DNA from: Mucilaginibacter robiniae
Lineage (GTDB): Bacteria; Bacteroidota; Bacteroidia; Sphingobacteriales; Sphingobacteriaceae
Length of the DNA stretch: 64,000 nucleotides
Direction: 5' to 3'
NCBI RefSeq assembly: GCF_012849215.1
Contig: NZ_CP051682.1
Coordinates: forward strand, 1,736,001 to 1,800,000
In this document: positions 39,902 through 48,502 of the stretch, piece after piece
Layout of the letters: the number at the start of each line of letters is the position of its first letter
How positions within the stretch are numbered: the first letter of the stretch is position 1
Notes under the pieces: model-generated
The model's database searches: none
What the model saw: the letters and a program-made list of their open reading frames with translations, nothing else
Told to the model about the DNA's origin: nothing
Position numbers and translations under genes: made by a program

Positions 39902-41266
39902 ATGAGAAATCAATCTTCACTTTTTGGGATGCAAGAATCTGTATTACTGAAACTATTGTTCATTGCCCTACTTGCCATTCTGCTACTTATTCCTTCAGCT
40001 TGGATAGATGGGTTAATTGTAGAACGCTCAAACCGCCAGCGCGAAATCAATCAAGATGTATCTGATAAATGGTCGGGCACGCAAATGATACAAGGTCCCG
40101 TACTCTTAATTCCTTACAAAGTAAGAACTAGCCATGAAGACATTAACCATAAAGTTTCTATTCAGGAGTTTACTGAAAACCTGTATGTACTGCCTGAAGC
40201 ATTAAAAATTAAGGCAGCTATACAATCACAAACTTTACACCGGGGCATCTTCAACGTTGGTGTATATAATGCCAGTATTCAGATTACAGGCAACTTTAAC
40301 AAAGCCGATTTGAGCAAACTGCAGATAGATCCTAGCTTAATAATGATGGATAAAGCTCGGTTATTGTTTAGTGTATCGGATCTAAAAGGGCTTCAATCTA
40401 ACCCTATCATAAAAGTGCAGAATCAGGCATCAACTGCCGAACCTGTTCTAACCAACGGCCACCTGCTTGACAATGGCTTGCAGGTAGCCGTTAATTTAGC
40501 TAACAGTTCCAGTAACCTTATCCCTTTTAGCTTTAATCTGAATTTAAAAGGTAGCCAGGAACTTAAATTTATACATACTGGTAAAACAACAGCAGTAGAA
40601 GTAAGCGGCAATTGGCCTAGCCCTAGTTTTGATGGCCGCTATTTACCTGATAACAGACAAATTAATAACAAAGGCTTTACCGCTAGTTGGCGTATGCTGT
40701 ACTACAACCGTCCGTTTCCACAACAATGGATTGATAATGACACTTTGCTCAACAACCTTAAAAATCAGAAAAATGCTTTGTTTGGTGTAAAGCTACGCAT
40801 ACCGGTAGATGAGTACCAGAAAACCATGCGCAGCAGTAAATATGCTATTCTAATTATCGCGCTCACTTTTGTGGCTCTCTTTTTAACAGAAGTGGTACAA
40901 AAACAAAAAGTGCATATGCTTAATTACACGCTTATTGGCGCTGCCATGATTGTTTTTTATATTCTACTGCTTTCTTTTGCTGAACAGGTTGGCTTTAATA
41001 TAGCTTATTTAATTGCAGCAATAGCCACTATAGCATTAATTACCTGGTTTGTTGCCTCTCTACTATCACATCAAAAAGCGGCTATTCTTTTTGCCGGTAT
41101 ACTTACACTGTTTTACAGTTTCATCTTTATTATTATACAGCTTGAAGACCTGGCTTTGTTGGTAGGCAGTATTGCTTTGTTCATCATCATTGCTACGCTA
41201 ATGTATTTCTCACGAACAATTGATTGGAATAACAGAGAACAATTATCCGAACCGGAAGTCCTATAA
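39902..41266 (+). CDS. creD: CreD family inner membrane protein
   Basis: This 454-residue protein has one N-terminal TM helix (about 15-35, LLKLLFIALLAILLLIPSAWI). A large periplasmic domain of about 260 residues follows (SNRQREINQDVSDKWSGTQ, IQGPVLLIPY), and then five or more TM helices toward the C-terminus, the CreD/inner membrane stress-protein layout. In Enterobacteria creD is under CreBC control; in Bacteroidota it is often linked to a small winged-helix regulator, which is not present here. Two identical-style palindromes upstream suggest tight repression. Its biochemical role is unknown, and it is linked to envelope stress and beta-lactam response in other species. Confidence 0.92.
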   Translation: MRNQSSLFGMQESVLLKLLFIALLAILLLIPSAWIDGLIVERSNRQREINQDVSDKWSGTQMIQGPVLLIPYKVRTSHEDINHKVSIQEFTENLYVLPEALKIKAAIQSQTLHRGIFNVGVYNASIQITGNFNKADLSKLQIDPSLIMMDKARLLFSVSDLKGLQSNPIIKVQNQASTAEPVLTNGHLLDNGLQVAVNLANSSSNLIPFSFNLNLKGSQELKFIHTGKTTAVEVSGNWPSPSFDGRYLPDNRQINNKGFTASWRMLYYNRPFPQQWIDNDTLLNNLKNQKNALFGVKLRIPVDEYQKTMRSSKYAILIIALTFVALFLTEVVQKQKVHMLNYTLIGAAMIVFYILLLSFAEQVGFNIAYLIAAIATIALITWFVASLLSHQKAAILFAGILTLFYSFIFIIIQLEDLALLVGSIALFIIIATLMYFSRTIDWNNREQLSEPEVL

Positions 41267-41321
41267 TAACTTACCAGCAGCATAGCTGCCTTTTTCCTGA
41301 TCTTATTTAAAAACGTTAGAA

Positions 41322-41624
41322 ATGAAACAAGCGGTTCATTGCCCAAATTGTAGTGGGGTAAGTATGCAGTTATCCAACAAGGAATATTTTTCCAGGATGA
41401 TTGCTATCATTTTATGGCTTGCAATTGGTATTATTTTGACTATGGAAGCAGGATGGTTTGATAATGTTCCTGAATGGCTTGGCTTTCTGCTGATATTACT
41501 TTTGGGTATAAGTATTATAGTGATACCTATTCTAGTCTTAAGCTACGTAATTGCGGTACTTATTAAACCATCAGAACAGATGAAATGTAAATATTGCCTG
41601 CATAAGTTCACCATTCAACTATAA
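41322..41624 (+). CDS. Small membrane protein with split zinc ribbon
   Basis: This 100-residue protein has CPNC at the N-terminus and CKYC near the C-terminus, separated by two TM helices (about 27-45 and 52-80). The two CxxC pairs could form one zinc ribbon on the cytoplasmic side if both ends face inward. It lies 55 bases after creD on the same strand and may be cotranscribed. The family is not recognised. Confidence 0.75.
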   Translation: MKQAVHCPNCSGVSMQLSNKEYFSRMIAIILWLAIGIILTMEAGWFDNVPEWLGFLLILLLGISIIVIPILVLSYVIAVLIKPSEQMKCKYCLHKFTIQL

Positions 41625-41701
41625 ACATTTTACTTGTGATGTTTCTTTAAAAGGTAATATATGTCATTGTTCTAATTTTTCAAAAACAATCACTATACCG
41701 A

Positions 41702-41734
41702 TTTGGTATTTGGTATATAATATACTTACATTTG
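41702..41734 (+). promoter_or_regulatory. Promoter of the 37-residue ORF
   Basis: TTTG (41702-41705), 21 bases, then TACATTTG (41727-41734) matches the Bacteroidota consensus. The perfect palindrome GTTTGA-A-TCAAAC overlaps the -7 end and the start site region (41734-41746), a possible operator. Confidence 0.5.
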
Positions 41735-41755
41735 TTTGAATCAAACCAAAATACT

Positions 41756-41869
41756 ATGAGCCGTGAACTAATTGAATTCTCAGACCAAATTGATGAGCAC
41801 TTTGAACCGGCAGAAGTTAATAGTGAAATGGAAAAGCTTTGGCTGTACATTTTAAGTCTGTTTCAATGA
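41756..41869 (+). CDS. Possible 37-residue small protein
   Basis: An ATG 22 bases after a good -7 box opens a 37-codon frame rich in Glu, Asp, Phe and Leu (start MSRELIEFSDQIDEHF, end LWLYILSLFQ). The first half is acidic and the last 12 residues are hydrophobic, possibly an amphipathic helix. A hairpin with 9-base arms follows at 41885-41930. Promoter, frame and hairpin together suggest a real small gene, but no homologue is recalled. Confidence 0.5.
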   Translation: MSRELIEFSDQIDEHFEPAEVNSEMEKLWLYILSLFQ

Positions 41870-41884
41870 GCATCATCCAATCTA

Positions 41885-41930
41885 TCCGGCAGGGAAAGCG
41901 TTAATGCAGGTAAAGTATAAGCCTGCCGGA
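41885..41930 (+). terminator. Hairpin after the small ORF
   Basis: TCCGGCAGG (41885-41893) pairs with CCTGCCGGA (41922-41930) across a 28-base loop. There is no U-run, so termination is uncertain. It lies just before the rlmD promoter. Confidence 0.35.
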
Positions 41931-41950
41931 AAGATTTAAAGGGGTTTGCT

Positions 41951-41958
41951 TAACTTTG
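41951..41958 (+). promoter_or_regulatory. -7 box (TAACTTTG) next to the rlmD start
   Basis: Only seven bases separate this TAnnTTTG box from the ATG at 41966, so the transcript would start at or within a few bases of the start codon. Confidence 0.45.
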
Positions 41959-41965
41959 CAACCTC

Positions 41966-43375
41966 ATGAGGAAAAAAGCTGCGCCAAACAAGCTGTTTGA
42001 AGACGTAACCATTATTGACATTGCCGAAGAAGGCAAAGGCGTTGGCAAAGCCGACGATTTTGTACTGTTTGTAGAAAAAGCCGTACCAGGCGATGTAGCC
42101 GACCTGGAAGTATATCGTAAAAAGAAAAATTTTGGCGAAGCCAAAATTGTAGCACTTAAGCAACCATCGGTTCACCGTACCGAGCCTTTCTGTGAGCATT
42201 TTGGTACCTGCGGCGGTTGCAAATGGCAACACATGACCTACGAGGCCCAGTTACAGTTTAAACAAAAAACGGTAACTGATGCCCTGAGCCGCTTGGCTAA
42301 GGTAGAGGTAAGCTGCGCCTCACCTATTTTACCCTCACCGGCCGATCGTTATTACCGTAACAAATTAGAGTTTACCTTTTCAAACAAGCGCTGGCTGAAC
42401 GATGGTGAAAACCGCACCGATGAGCCTATGAATATGGATGCCTTGGGCTTTCACATTCCGGGACGGTTTGATAAAATATTGGACATTCACCATTGCTACC
42501 TGCAAACCGATCCATCTAACGATTTACGCCTGCGCATACGCGATTTTGCCAAACAGCATAACATCAGCTTCTATAATTTAAAAGCTCATGAAGGAGCTTT
42601 GCGCAACCTCATCATTCGTACGGCAGTAACCGGCGAATTAATGGTGATTGTGGTATTTGCTTATGCTACCGAAGAAGAAGTAAAGCTGGTGATGGCGTTT
42701 GTAGAACAGGAGTTTCCGCAAATTACCTCGTTACTATACATCCTGAACCAGAAAAAGAACGATACTATTTTTGATCAGGAAGTAATTGCCTGGAAAGGTC
42801 CGGAATATATTCATGAACGTATGGATGACATACAGTTCCGCATAGGCCCGAAATCATTTTACCAGACCAATGCCGTGCAAGCTCAGCGTTTATACGAGGT
42901 AGCGCGCGATTTTGCCCAGTTTAAAGGCGATGAACTGGTGTACGATTTATATACCGGTGCCGGTACCATTGCCAACTTTGTAGCGGGCCATGTACACAAT
43001 GTAGTTGGGGTTGAATACGTGCCTTCGGCTATTGAAGATGCCAAAATTAATTCAGCCATCAACAATATTCATAATACCCAGTTTTATGCCGGTGATATGA
43101 AAGATGTACTGGATGCCGAATTTGTATCTATTCATGGCAAACCTAATGTAATTATTACCGACCCGCCACGTGCCGGTATGCACGCCGATGTGGTAAACCG
43201 CCTGATGGAGATTGAAGCCGAAAAAATCGTGTATGTGAGCTGCAACGTAGCCACACAAGCGCGTGATTTATTGGTTTTAAAAGAAAAATACAACGTAACA
43301 CAAATACAACCGGTAGATATGTTTCCGCATACACAGCATGTGGAAAATGTGGTACTACTGGAATTAAAGAAGTAA
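41966..43375 (+). CDS. rlmD: 23S rRNA (uracil-C5)-methyltransferase RlmD
   Basis: This 469-residue SAM enzyme of the TrmA/RlmC/RlmD group methylates a uracil at C5, most likely U1939 of 23S rRNA. An N-terminal TRAM domain (about 5-65) is followed by four cysteines of a 4Fe-4S site (Cys76, Cys82, Cys85 in CEHFGTCGGCKWQH, and Cys177). The SAM-binding part contains VYDLYTGAGTIANF, DPPRAGMH and the nucleophile Cys426 in YVSCNVATQARDL. The exact uridine target is inferred by group membership. It stands alone and seems nearly leaderless. Confidence 0.93.
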   Translation: MRKKAAPNKLFEDVTIIDIAEEGKGVGKADDFVLFVEKAVPGDVADLEVYRKKKNFGEAKIVALKQPSVHRTEPFCEHFGTCGGCKWQHMTYEAQLQFKQKTVTDALSRLAKVEVSCASPILPSPADRYYRNKLEFTFSNKRWLNDGENRTDEPMNMDALGFHIPGRFDKILDIHHCYLQTDPSNDLRLRIRDFAKQHNISFYNLKAHEGALRNLIIRTAVTGELMVIVVFAYATEEEVKLVMAFVEQEFPQITSLLYILNQKKNDTIFDQEVIAWKGPEYIHERMDDIQFRIGPKSFYQTNAVQAQRLYEVARDFAQFKGDELVYDLYTGAGTIANFVAGHVHNVVGVEYVPSAIEDAKINSAINNIHNTQFYAGDMKDVLDAEFVSIHGKPNVIITDPPRAGMHADVVNRLMEIEAEKIVYVSCNVATQARDLLVLKEKYNVTQIQPVDMFPHTQHVENVVLLELKK

Positions 43376-43421
43376 AACCTACCACGTTGTTGCGAGACAT
43401 TAATAATACAGAATAACGCTC

Positions 43422-43811
43422 ATGGATCCGGAAGAACTATTAAATGATAACAACGAAAAACGCCAGGAAAGTCCGCTGAAAAGTTTGGAAGTTGATTTAC
43501 GCCTGTATAGCGAATCATTGCGTGAGGTATCAGTAGAAGTTATGGTAGAAGGGCTATCAGGCTACCCTATTTTTATAGCTCACCAGCATGAAGTAAGTTT
43601 AGGCGAACTGGTATTGGATAAAAATGAACTGAATACTGAATGGTCCATACATGCCTCTACGCTGGAGGAGTTTATAGAACGCGGCATTATTAAGAAAGAA
43701 CTGAAACAACGCTTTATAGAGAGCTATAAAAATCCGCACGACTATATGTGCCTGTTCGTGATTGTGCCTGAAGGTGCCAACTTTGTATATTTCCCTTACG
43801 GCAAAGAATAA
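43422..43811 (+). CDS. Hypothetical protein (129 aa)
   Basis: This is a soluble, acidic protein with no signal peptide. The N-terminal 20 residues are polar (DPEELLNDNNEKRQE); the rest looks like a mixed alpha/beta domain (LEVDLRLYSESLREVSVEVMVEGLSGYPIFIAHQHEV). It ends in a conserved-looking VPEGANFVYFPYGKE. It follows rlmD by 46 bases and may be cotranscribed. No function is assigned. Confidence 0.85.
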   Translation: MDPEELLNDNNEKRQESPLKSLEVDLRLYSESLREVSVEVMVEGLSGYPIFIAHQHEVSLGELVLDKNELNTEWSIHASTLEEFIERGIIKKELKQRFIESYKNPHDYMCLFVIVPEGANFVYFPYGKE

Positions 43812-43928
43812 TTTGTATTTTCGCTAAGGTGAGAACAGATGCTAAAGAGGAAAAATGATATCAAAGACTAATCGATAATATTATAGTTATTCAACCCGCA
43901 ACCGACCACCCGTAATCCGCAACCCAAC

Positions 43929-44438
43929 ATGCCTGATAAAAGAATACTGATACTGAACCATCAGCAGATACAGCAAAAAATTGATCGTATTGCCTACCAG
44001 ATTCTGGAAGATAACTTAGATGAGCCTGAGGTAATTATAGCTGGTATTATGCCTCAGGGTAGCCTGATTGCTCAACGCATCAAACAGGTACTGGAGCAAA
44101 TTGCCCCCTTTACCTGCCGCATGATTAATATTGAACTGGATAAACAAAGCCACACGTTACAGTTCAGCACTGATGAGGATGTAAATACTTGCAGTAACAA
44201 GGTGGTAGTTTTGGTAGATGATGTACTGAACAGCGGCAAAACCTTAGCCTACGGTTTCGGCGTTTTCCTGGACGTTCCGCTTAAAAAACTACGTACCGTA
44301 GTATTGGTTGACCGTAATCATAAAAGCTTTCCGGTAAGCACCGACTACTCTGGTATTGCGCTTTCTACCGTAATCAAAGAGCACGTGTACGTATCAATTA
44401 GCGAAAGTGGCGAAGAGGATGCGGTTTATTTGGGGTAA
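43929..44438 (+). CDS. PyrR-like phosphoribosyltransferase family protein
   Basis: This 169-residue protein is a type I phosphoribosyltransferase fold. The PRPP-binding motif VVVLVDDVLNSGKTLAYG (Asp97, Asp98) is intact, and IIAGIMPQGSLIAQRI and LVDRNHKSFPVSTDYSG fit PyrR/purine-PRTase-like proteins. In Gram-positives PyrR attenuates pyr operons; in Bacteroidota the relative is usually an orphan, so uracil PRTase activity or a regulatory role is possible. It is cytoplasmic. A small toxin-antitoxin pair follows 24 bases later. Confidence 0.88.
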   Translation: MPDKRILILNHQQIQQKIDRIAYQILEDNLDEPEVIIAGIMPQGSLIAQRIKQVLEQIAPFTCRMINIELDKQSHTLQFSTDEDVNTCSNKVVVLVDDVLNSGKTLAYGFGVFLDVPLKKLRTVVLVDRNHKSFPVSTDYSGIALSTVIKEHVYVSISESGEEDAVYLG

Positions 44439-44462
44439 ATAATTCTAACAAAAGGCAAGATT

Positions 44463-44702
44463 ATGTCAGTAGCTGAAATTGAGAAAATCAAAACAGACTT
44501 GATAGCTTGGATTGAACAACTATCAGATTCAGACACGTTAGCTTTTTTGGATGGTTTAAAAGATTCAAAAGTTAACCATGATTGGTGGCAGGATATTTCT
44601 GAAGATCAACAGAAACACATTACAGAAGGGCTTAACGATCAAGAAAATGGCCGTGTATTTTCTTCTGGTGATTTCTGGACTAACTTAAAAAATGGAGAGT
44701 AA
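44463..44702 (+). CDS. Antitoxin-like protein of a type II TA pair
   Basis: This 79-residue acidic protein has a pattern common among Bacteroidota antitoxins, with an N-terminal helix, then DWWQDISEDQQKHITEGLNDQENGRVFSSGDFW. The C-terminal part should wrap the toxin. No DNA-binding domain is evident. Its stop overlaps the toxin start by 11 bases, so the two are coupled. It resembles addiction-module components placed before RelE/ParE toxins; whether it neutralises the next product is inferred from position. Confidence 0.8.
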   Translation: MSVAEIEKIKTDLIAWIEQLSDSDTLAFLDGLKDSKVNHDWWQDISEDQQKHITEGLNDQENGRVFSSGDFWTNLKNGE

Positions 44703-44994
44703 GCAGTTACAGGTTGAATGGACTAAACGTTCACTGACTGACACTTTAGCTATAAAGCGATATCTGCTTCGCAAACTTTCACCAAAAGAGCTTAGTAAAT
44801 TTTATAAGCTTCTTCAGCATTTTGAAAAATTGGTAGCCATTTATCCAGATTTATATCCAGCCAGTACAACAAAACCTGGATTGCACAGAGCAGTACTCAG
44901 CAAGGAATTATCTGTTTACTATACAGTATCTGAAACAAAAATCACTGTTATTGCTGCTTTAGATAACAGAATGGATTTTACTAAAAAGCTTTAG
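44692..44994 (+). CDS. RelE/ParE superfamily toxin-like protein
   Basis: This 100-residue basic protein fits the RelE/ParE fold: an N-terminal beta strand (QLQVEWTKRSLTDTLAIKRYL), a helical pair (LSPKELSKFYKLLQHFEKLV) and C-terminal strands with GLHRAVLSKELSVYYTV and ITVIAALDNRMD. RelE members cut mRNA on ribosomes and ParE members block gyrase; the sequence alone does not decide between them. It overlaps the antitoxin gene by 11 bases and, at its 3' end, the convergent aroK by four bases. Confidence 0.85.
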   Translation: MESKQLQVEWTKRSLTDTLAIKRYLLRKLSPKELSKFYKLLQHFEKLVAIYPDLYPASTTKPGLHRAVLSKELSVYYTVSETKITVIAALDNRMDFTKKL

Positions 44995-45503
44995 CCTTTT
45001 AATATCTCCTCTACCCTTTCTGCGGTTAAACTTATCCCATCAGCAATAATTTGTGCCAGCTGGTAAAAGCTTTCGCGCTCTGCCAGTTTTTCAGCGATGA
45101 ATGTTACCAGCTCATCACCATGTTTATCGCGCAGTAAAGGGCGGTGTTCTTTACCATGTTCCAAGCGGCTGGCTAAGGTTTTGGGTGATAACTGAATGTA
45201 AATAGTTTTGCCATGTGCATTCATCCAATCCATATTATCAAAATGGCAAGGCAGACCGCCACCCGTTGAAACAACAGCTGTTTCACCATAAGCCGTTTGC
45301 TTTAAGATTTCCGCCTCGGCTAGCCGAAAAGCCGTTTCACCAAAACTTGAAAAGTACTCGGTTACACTCATGCCCGCCTGCTCTTCCAGCAAATGGTCCA
45401 AATCAAAAAAAGGATAGCCTAAGCGGCTGGCCAACTTGCGCCCCAACGTGGTTTTACCACATCCCATAAAGCCAATCAGGAAAACAATTTGCGAATTATT
45501 CAT
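44991..45503 (-). CDS. aroK: Shikimate kinase
   Basis: It phosphorylates shikimate at the 3-hydroxyl in aromatic amino acid synthesis. The 170-residue P-loop kinase has Walker A at residues 11-18 (GFMGCGKT), the shikimate-binding DLDHLLEEQAGMSVTEYFSSFGE, and the GGGLPCHFDN strand-loop, all normal, with HRPLL in the lid. Its 3' end overlaps the RelE-like toxin by four bases on the opposite strand. A TAnnTTTG box lies 10 bases upstream. Confidence 0.95.
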   Translation of the reverse strand: MNNSQIVFLIGFMGCGKTTLGRKLASRLGYPFFDLDHLLEEQAGMSVTEYFSSFGETAFRLAEAEILKQTAYGETAVVSTGGGLPCHFDNMDWMNAHGKTIYIQLSPKTLASRLEHGKEHRPLLRDKHGDELVTFIAEKLAERESFYQLAQIIADGISLTAERVEEILKG

Positions 45504-45513
45504 GGTTATGGCT

Positions 45514-45521
45514 CAAAGCTA
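45514..45521 (-). promoter_or_regulatory. -7 box (TAGCTTTG) of aroK
   Basis: TAnnTTTG on the minus strand, ten bases before the aroK ATG; the predicted 5' leader is very short. Confidence 0.35.
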
Positions 45522-45640
45522 CAGACTTTGCCATAGCTCTTTAAGTGCTTTTGTAAAAAATACATAGGTAATTAGTTTAGACAGCTGTCTCACAGGTATT
45601 AAATCTTAATTTTAGGGGATTTTTATTCTCATCATTTATA

Positions 45641-47695
45641 ATGACTAAAATTTCTACTAAAACGTTGATTTATGCGGCTACCATTACTGCTTTAGGCTTA
45701 TCAGCCTATACAGTTGCGCCGCTTATTGATCCTAAAAATGATCCGGTTTACAAAAACTTGGATACTTCCGTAAAGCCGGGTGATAACTTTTTTGAATATG
45801 CCAATGGCGGTTGGATTAAGCGCAACCCTATTCCGGCAGCTTACTCCAGCTGGGGTATTGGTAACGAAGTAGGTGAAGAAATTCGTGAACGCTTACGTAA
45901 AATTAACGAGGACGCCGAAAAAGCCAATGCACCTAAAGGTTCTGCCTCACAAAAAATAGGCGACTTTTACTACAGTGGCTTGGATACAGTAACCATCGAA
46001 AAGGAAGGTATTGCCCCTATTCAATCCGAGCTGGCCATGATTGATGGTATTAAGAATGTACAGGATATTCTGCATGTATCGGCCTACCTGAACACTTATG
46101 GCACTCGCGGCATTATAGGCGCTGGTGTAGGGCAAGATGCTAAAAACAGTACTAAAATGATGGTGCACCTGCGTCAGAGTGGTTTAGGTTTGGCTAATCG
46201 CGATTATTACTTCCGTACAGATGCCCGCACTACCCGCATTCGGGAAGATTACCGTACCAAGCACTTGCCTGCCATGCTGAAGTTAGCGGGCTGGAATGAG
46301 CAAATGGCAACTCAAGGTGCCGAGAGCGTATTCAAAATTGAAAAGTACCTGGCTGAGAACAACCGTAAGTTGGAAGACATGCGCGATCCTTACCGCAACT
46401 ACAATAAAATGTCAGTAGCGCAACTTAATCAGTTAACACCAGAAATCAGTTGGCCAGTACTATTTAAAGATTTAGAGCTGAAAGCTGTAGATTCAGTAAT
46501 TGTAGGTCAGCCAGAATATTATAAAGCTGTAAACACCGCCTTAAAAACCTTTGGCATTGATGACTGGAAAGCTTATTTGCGCTGGAAAGTAATTTCTACA
46601 AACGCCAGTTACCTGAGCAAGGCTATCGAAGATGAAAACTTCCGTTTCAGTGGTACTGTACTATCAGGTCGTAAAGAACAACTGCCACGCTGGAAACGAG
46701 TGTTGGATACGGAAAATGGCATCATGGGTGAAATTTTAGGCCAGCTGTTTGTAAAGGAATACTTCCCGGTACAGGCTAAAGCCCGTTATACGCAGATGGT
46801 AGAGAATGTTCGGATCGCTTTTCGCGAGCATATTGAGAAGTTAGATTGGATGAGCCCGCAAACCAAGCAAAAAGCGCTTACCAAATTAAACGCCGTTCAC
46901 CCTAAAGTGGGCTACCCTGACCATTGGAAAGATTTCTCCACGTTGGTTATCGATCGTAAATCATACGCTGGCAATGTGATTCGGGCACGCCACTGGGCTT
47001 ATCTGAACAGCGTAAACAAGTTAGGCAAACCGGTTGACCACCAGGAATGGAACATGACGCCGCAAACTTACAATGCCAACTACAGCCCATCCAACAATGA
47101 AATTACCTTACCTGCTGCACAGTTCATTATTCCAGGTGTTAAGGATGCTGATGTAGATGATGCTGTGGTATATGGTTATGCAGCCGCTTCTACTATCGGA
47201 CATGAAATCACCCATGGGTTTGACGATCAAGGCCGGCAGTTTGATGCCAAAGGTAACTTGAAAGCTTGGTGGACACCACAGGATTCAGCCAAATTTACTC
47301 AACGAGCCCAGTTGCTGGTAAACCAGTTTAACAACCAAGTAGTGCTGGATAGCTTGCATATAAACGGTAAAGCTACGCTAGGCGAAAACATTGCCGACTT
47401 AGGCGGTATTGTAATTGGCTTAACGGCTTTCGAAAAAACACAGCAGTACAAAGAGGGTAAGCCCATTAATGGTTTAACGCCATTGCAACGTTTCTTTTTA
47501 GGCTATGCATTGGGCTGGTTGGGCCATACGCGTAACGAGGCCTTAGCTAACCAGATTTTAACTGATGTACACTCCCCTGGCTTTTTACGGGTCAATGTAC
47601 CTTTTACTGACGTGCCTGAATTTTATACCGCCTTTCAAATTAAGCCCGGCGATAAAATGTGGGTTGATCCGGATAAGCGAGTAAAAATTTGGTAA
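45641..47695 (+). CDS. M13 family zinc metallopeptidase (PepO/neprilysin-like)
   Basis: This 684-residue metallopeptidase has an N-terminal signal-like helix (about 8-27) and the M13_N domain (VKPGDNFFEYANGGWIKRNPIP). The C-terminal M13 catalytic domain has the zinc site HEITHGFDDQGRQFD (His521, Glu522, His525) and the third ligand in GENIADLGG (Glu582). It probably cleaves peptides in the periplasm. The C-terminus (KPGDKMWVDPDKRVKIW) is the usual M13 end. The gene stands alone. Confidence 0.95.
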   Translation: MTKISTKTLIYAATITALGLSAYTVAPLIDPKNDPVYKNLDTSVKPGDNFFEYANGGWIKRNPIPAAYSSWGIGNEVGEEIRERLRKINEDAEKANAPKGSASQKIGDFYYSGLDTVTIEKEGIAPIQSELAMIDGIKNVQDILHVSAYLNTYGTRGIIGAGVGQDAKNSTKMMVHLRQSGLGLANRDYYFRTDARTTRIREDYRTKHLPAMLKLAGWNEQMATQGAESVFKIEKYLAENNRKLEDMRDPYRNYNKMSVAQLNQLTPEISWPVLFKDLELKAVDSVIVGQPEYYKAVNTALKTFGIDDWKAYLRWKVISTNASYLSKAIEDENFRFSGTVLSGRKEQLPRWKRVLDTENGIMGEILGQLFVKEYFPVQAKARYTQMVENVRIAFREHIEKLDWMSPQTKQKALTKLNAVHPKVGYPDHWKDFSTLVIDRKSYAGNVIRARHWAYLNSVNKLGKPVDHQEWNMTPQTYNANYSPSNNEITLPAAQFIIPGVKDADVDDAVVYGYAAASTIGHEITHGFDDQGRQFDAKGNLKAWWTPQDSAKFTQRAQLLVNQFNNQVVLDSLHINGKATLGENIADLGGIVIGLTAFEKTQQYKEGKPINGLTPLQRFFLGYALGWLGHTRNEALANQILTDVHSPGFLRVNVPFTDVPEFYTAFQIKPGDKMWVDPDKRVKIW

Positions 47696-47853
47696 GTTAA
47701 CCTTTTCCATGTCATGGCAAGCGGTAGCGTGGCAATTCCGTAACTGGATTGATGAGCTTTACAGTTCCGTCATATAGGTTGACATATTTTATACTAACAA
47801 CATTCATTCAGCAGCGGCGAAGCAAAACTTTACCGCTGCTGTTATATTTAAGT

Positions 47854-48480
47854 ATGCAGGTATTCCACATATTGGTTGATTGGTTTCACCAGCAAAGCTG
47901 GCTGGAATTAATAGGCGTAGTTACGGGTTTGCTTTGCGTATATCTTGCCGCCATTAACAATATCTGGAACTGGCCTTTTGCCATTATTAATACGGCCATT
48001 TACGTTTACATTTTCGGTCATGCGGCACTATATGCCGATATGGGGCAGAATGCCTATTTGCTGATTATTAACATTTATGGTTGGTATTACTGGAGCAGGC
48101 AGCCCCAAAATGCGCCTAAAGTCCTTATTAAGCTCATGAGCCGCAAGCAGGTGTTGGCATTTATCCTGATTGTTGCGCTGATTACGCCTGTTTTGGGCTT
48201 TGCGCTTACTCAATTAGCTCCCCTATTGCATTATCAGCCGGCTGCTTACCCTTACCTGGATAGCTTTTGTACGGTATGTAGCCTGGTAGCCCAAATATAT
48301 ATGGCCCGTAAGGTGCTGGAGAATTGGTTAATCTGGATTTTTGTGGATATTATATACGTAGGCGTTTACTTGAGCAAACACCTGCAGCCTACGGCTTTCA
48401 TGTTTGCCGTATATGCTATTATTGCCTTATTAGGCTATTTTGATTGGCGTAAAGAGTATGGGACTCAAGGCAAAGCATAA
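47854..48480 (+). CDS. pnuC: PnuC-type nicotinamide riboside transporter
   Basis: This 208-residue protein has about seven TM helices of the PnuC (SWEET-like) fold. It carries conserved WLELIGVVTGLLCVYLAAINNIWNWPFAIIN, LLIINIYGWYYWSRQ and DSFCTVCSLVAQIYMARKVLENWLIWIFVDI. The ATG at 47854 was chosen over 47749 because conservation starts there. PnuC imports nicotinamide riboside for NAD synthesis; related PnuT carries thiamine. No thiamine riboswitch is seen upstream, so the riboside is the more likely substrate. A nadD gene lies about 1.7 kb away. Confidence 0.88.
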   Translation: MQVFHILVDWFHQQSWLELIGVVTGLLCVYLAAINNIWNWPFAIINTAIYVYIFGHAALYADMGQNAYLLIINIYGWYYWSRQPQNAPKVLIKLMSRKQVLAFILIVALITPVLGFALTQLAPLLHYQPAAYPYLDSFCTVCSLVAQIYMARKVLENWLIWIFVDIIYVGVYLSKHLQPTAFMFAVYAIIALLGYFDWRKEYGTQGKA

Positions 48481-48502
48481 AGCTTTACCCTGAACTTTAC
48501 TG

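Noticed and set aside
47700..47853. Thiamine (TPP) riboswitch before pnuC
   Set aside because: The conserved CUGAGA and ACCUGA / GGAUAAUGCC elements are not present, so a thiamine-type transporter is not supported.
47749..47853. Longer PnuC start
   Set aside because: The extra 35 residues are not like other PnuC proteins; conservation begins at the ATG at 47854.
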